From contig DYSB01000007.1 of the NCBI GenBank assembly GCA_020726405.1, positions 1-39,377 on the forward strand: a stretch of DNA of 39,377 nt. Reading direction: 5' to 3'. Position 1 is the first letter of the stretch. Every line of letters starts with the position of its first letter. The notes under the pieces were generated by a model. The model saw nothing but the letters and a program-made list of their open reading frames with translations. It searched no databases and was not told the origin of the DNA. Both the position numbers and the translations under genes were made by a program. The DNA comes from Acetofilamentum sp. (GTDB lineage Bacteria > CAIWAD01). Of the stretch, positions 37,934 to 39,377 are shown in pieces.

Positions 37934-39377
37934 ATGCGCATCGGCCTGCTGATGATCACCTTCCTTGCGACCGGGACCCCCTGGGCGGCCCTGGCTCCCA
38001 CCCTGCACCAGGGCCTGGAGGCGGAGCGGCTGCGGGCGGAACGCAGTGGACCGGCGGGTCTACTCAACCAGCAGGTCGGATTGTTTATGGCCGGCCTGAA
38101 CGAGCGCAACCGGCCTGTCTACTACGAAGCCCACACCCTGGTGGCCGCGCAGAGCATGCGCTTGGACGAGCTCTGGCCCGGCGGCTCGGCGGGTACGCAG
38201 CTGACAGGGGTCGGCATCCAGACCCTGGGGATGTGGGACGCCGGGGCGCCACGGCCCACTCACTTGGAATATGTTGGCCGCGTGCAGCAGCAGGACGACG
38301 CCAGCAGCGTGGCCTCCCACTCCACCGCCGTGGCGGGCATTCTGGTGGCGACGGGATTGGGCGCGGGCGTGCGCGGCATGGCGCCCGCGGCGCAACTCAA
38401 GTGCTGGGACTGGAACGACGACCAGACGGAGATGCAGAACGCGGCCTGGTCCGGACTGCGGATCTCAACCCACAGCTACGGCGCCGCCGTGGGTTGGGGA
38501 CTGGTGGGCTCCACCTGGTACTGGTACGGCGATCCGGCCCTGGACTCCCACGAGGACACGGATTTCGGCTATTACAACTCCACCACGGCCCTGATGGACG
38601 AGCTGGTCTGGCTCGAGCCGCACTACCTGATCGTCCGCTCGGCGGGCAACCACCGGCTGGACATCGGCCCAGGCCCGGGGATCCCGCACTTCGTCTACGA
38701 GAACGGGGGTTGGACGCAGAGCTTCGATCCCCGCGACCCTGACGGTGGTGGCCCGGGTTTCGACACGCTGCCCCCGGAGGCTGTCCTCAAGAATGGCCTG
38801 GTGGTGGGGGCCGTGGAGGATCTGCCACTGGGCTGGACCAATCCGGAGAGTGTGGCCCTCACCAACTTCACGTCCTTTGGACCCAGCGACGACGGGCGGA
38901 TCAAGCCCGATCTGGTCTCCAACGGCACCTCGCTGATCACCACCTCTCGGACGGCAGACACGGACTACACGGCCTTTTCCGGCACCTCGGCGGCGGCGCC
39001 CACTGTGGCAGGCGCGGCGGCCCTGTTGTCCCAGTTGTATTCGCTGGGCCATCCAAGTCCGGCTGGAGTGCTGTTGGCCCCGTTGTCTTCCACCCTGCGC
39101 GGGCTGCTGCTGCACACGGCCGACGAGGTCGGACCCAGCGACGGGCCGGACTATCAGGCCGGCTGGGGCATGGTGAACGCGCGCAACGCGGCGGACCTTC
39201 TGCTGGACGACAACGCCCGCCGGCGGCGGATCCTCCAGAGCCGGCTCTCTTCCAACAGCGAGAAGTGGATCAACGCGCGGACCCTGGGCGGCCCCGTGCG
39301 GGTCACTCTGGCCTGGACCGACTACCCGGCCGTCACGCTGCCGCTTGCCCTGGACAACCCCAGCCCTCGGCTGGTCC
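37934..39377 (+). CDS. Secreted subtilisin-family (S8) protease, cut by the window end
   Basis: The first 481 codons of a secreted serine protease; no stop is reached. A signal peptide (about residues 1-19) precedes a propeptide-like stretch. The S8 triad is complete: Asp102 in LGMWDAG, His129 in ASHSTAVAG and Ser352 in FSGTSAAAP, with oxyanion Asn239 in RSAGN. The usual HGTHVAG is changed to HSTAVAG, so the residue after the catalytic His is Ser. The overall order resembles KP-43-type subtilisins. After the catalytic domain a beta-sandwich (VRVTLAWTDYP) begins, as in that group. A C-terminal sorting domain may lie beyond the edge. An alternative ATG is at 37952. Confidence 0.9.
   Translation, partial: MRIGLLMITFLATGTPWAALAPTLHQGLEAERLRAERSGPAGLLNQQVGLFMAGLNERNRPVYYEAHTLVAAQSMRLDELWPGGSAGTQLTGVGIQTLGMWDAGAPRPTHLEYVGRVQQQDDASSVASHSTAVAGILVATGLGAGVRGMAPAAQLKCWDWNDDQTEMQNAAWSGLRISTHSYGAAVGWGLVGSTWYWYGDPALDSHEDTDFGYYNSTTALMDELVWLEPHYLIVRSAGNHRLDIGPGPGIPHFVYENGGWTQSFDPRDPDGGGPGFDTLPPEAVLKNGLVVGAVEDLPLGWTNPESVALTNFTSFGPSDDGRIKPDLVSNGTSLITTSRTADTDYTAFSGTSAAAPTVAGAAALLSQLYSLGHPSPAGVLLAPLSSTLRGLLLHTADEVGPSDGPDYQAGWGMVNARNAADLLLDDNARRRRILQSRLSSNSEKWINARTLGGPVRVTLAWTDYPAVTLPLALDNPSPRLV

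Noticed and set aside
1-39377. tRNA, rRNA and riboswitch genes
   Set aside because: I saw no cloverleaf pattern with GGTTCGAATCC-like arms, no rRNA segment and no known riboswitch core. A covariance-model search would be decisive.

Overview
The window is 39.4 kb of dense, high-GC bacterial DNA with almost no non-coding space. Two complete secreted proteins (8840-9865 and 29499-32561) end in a PNPFNP-type C-terminal domain of the sort used for type IX or related secretion. With the TonB/ExbB/ExbD-D set, a FadL-type porin and twin M16 proteases, this points to a Gram-negative lineage of the Fibrobacteres-Chlorobi-Bacteroidetes (FCB) superphylum. Strong Shine-Dalgarno sequences argue against a typical member of Bacteroidota. 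An uncultured high-GC FCB phylum is my best guess, but the exact phylum cannot be fixed from this sequence.

Layout. (1) 251-6737, plus strand: a compact chemosensory operon, cheA-cheY-cheX-cheW-cheY-cheB-cheR-pilZ, with most genes overlapping or nearly so. CheA carries an unusual MshEN-like domain between the HPt and kinase domains. (2) 6852-9865: transketolase, then a secreted SGNH-type hydrolase with a C-terminal sorting domain. (3) 10071-11366: FadL/OmpP1-like outer-membrane protein with a good promoter and a terminator. (4) 11367-11952: the only long gene-free stretch, a mosaic of inverted and short tandem repeats. (5) 16821-11953, minus strand: rhomboid protein, rsmE, a catalytic M16 protease and its non-catalytic partner. 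(6) 16990-25376, plus: rpsU with its own terminator, then aspS and a long overlapping run containing the conserved phoH(ybeZ)-ybeY-corC(ybeX) block, a hypothetical protein, a PIN-PhoH protein and a parvulin-type foldase. (7) 25537-29302: acetate kinase with a C-terminal extension, coupled to an unrecognised 171-residue protein and a 612-residue HEAT-repeat protein. (8) 29499-35418: a large secreted beta-helix-like protein, dprA and a CtpA-type S41 protease. (9) 35560-37739: exbB-exbD-exbD-tonB behind a clear promoter. (10) 37934 to the window end: the start of a secreted subtilisin-family protease, cut by the window edge.

How the parts fit. The chemosensory operon is complete for signalling and adaptation except for a receptor. 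Two independent features (the MshEN-like domain in CheA and the PilZ protein) suggest it listens to cyclic di-GMP. The envelope genes (TonB system, FadL-like porin, M16 pair, CtpA, parvulin, sorted secreted proteins) describe a cell that exports large proteins and takes up substrates through an energised outer membrane.

The most interesting leads are the MshEN-like CheA, the acetate kinase extension with its coupled unknown and HEAT-repeat partners, and the structured repeats at 11367-11952. No complete new defence or mobile system was recognised, and no tRNA, rRNA, CRISPR array or transposase gene was seen.
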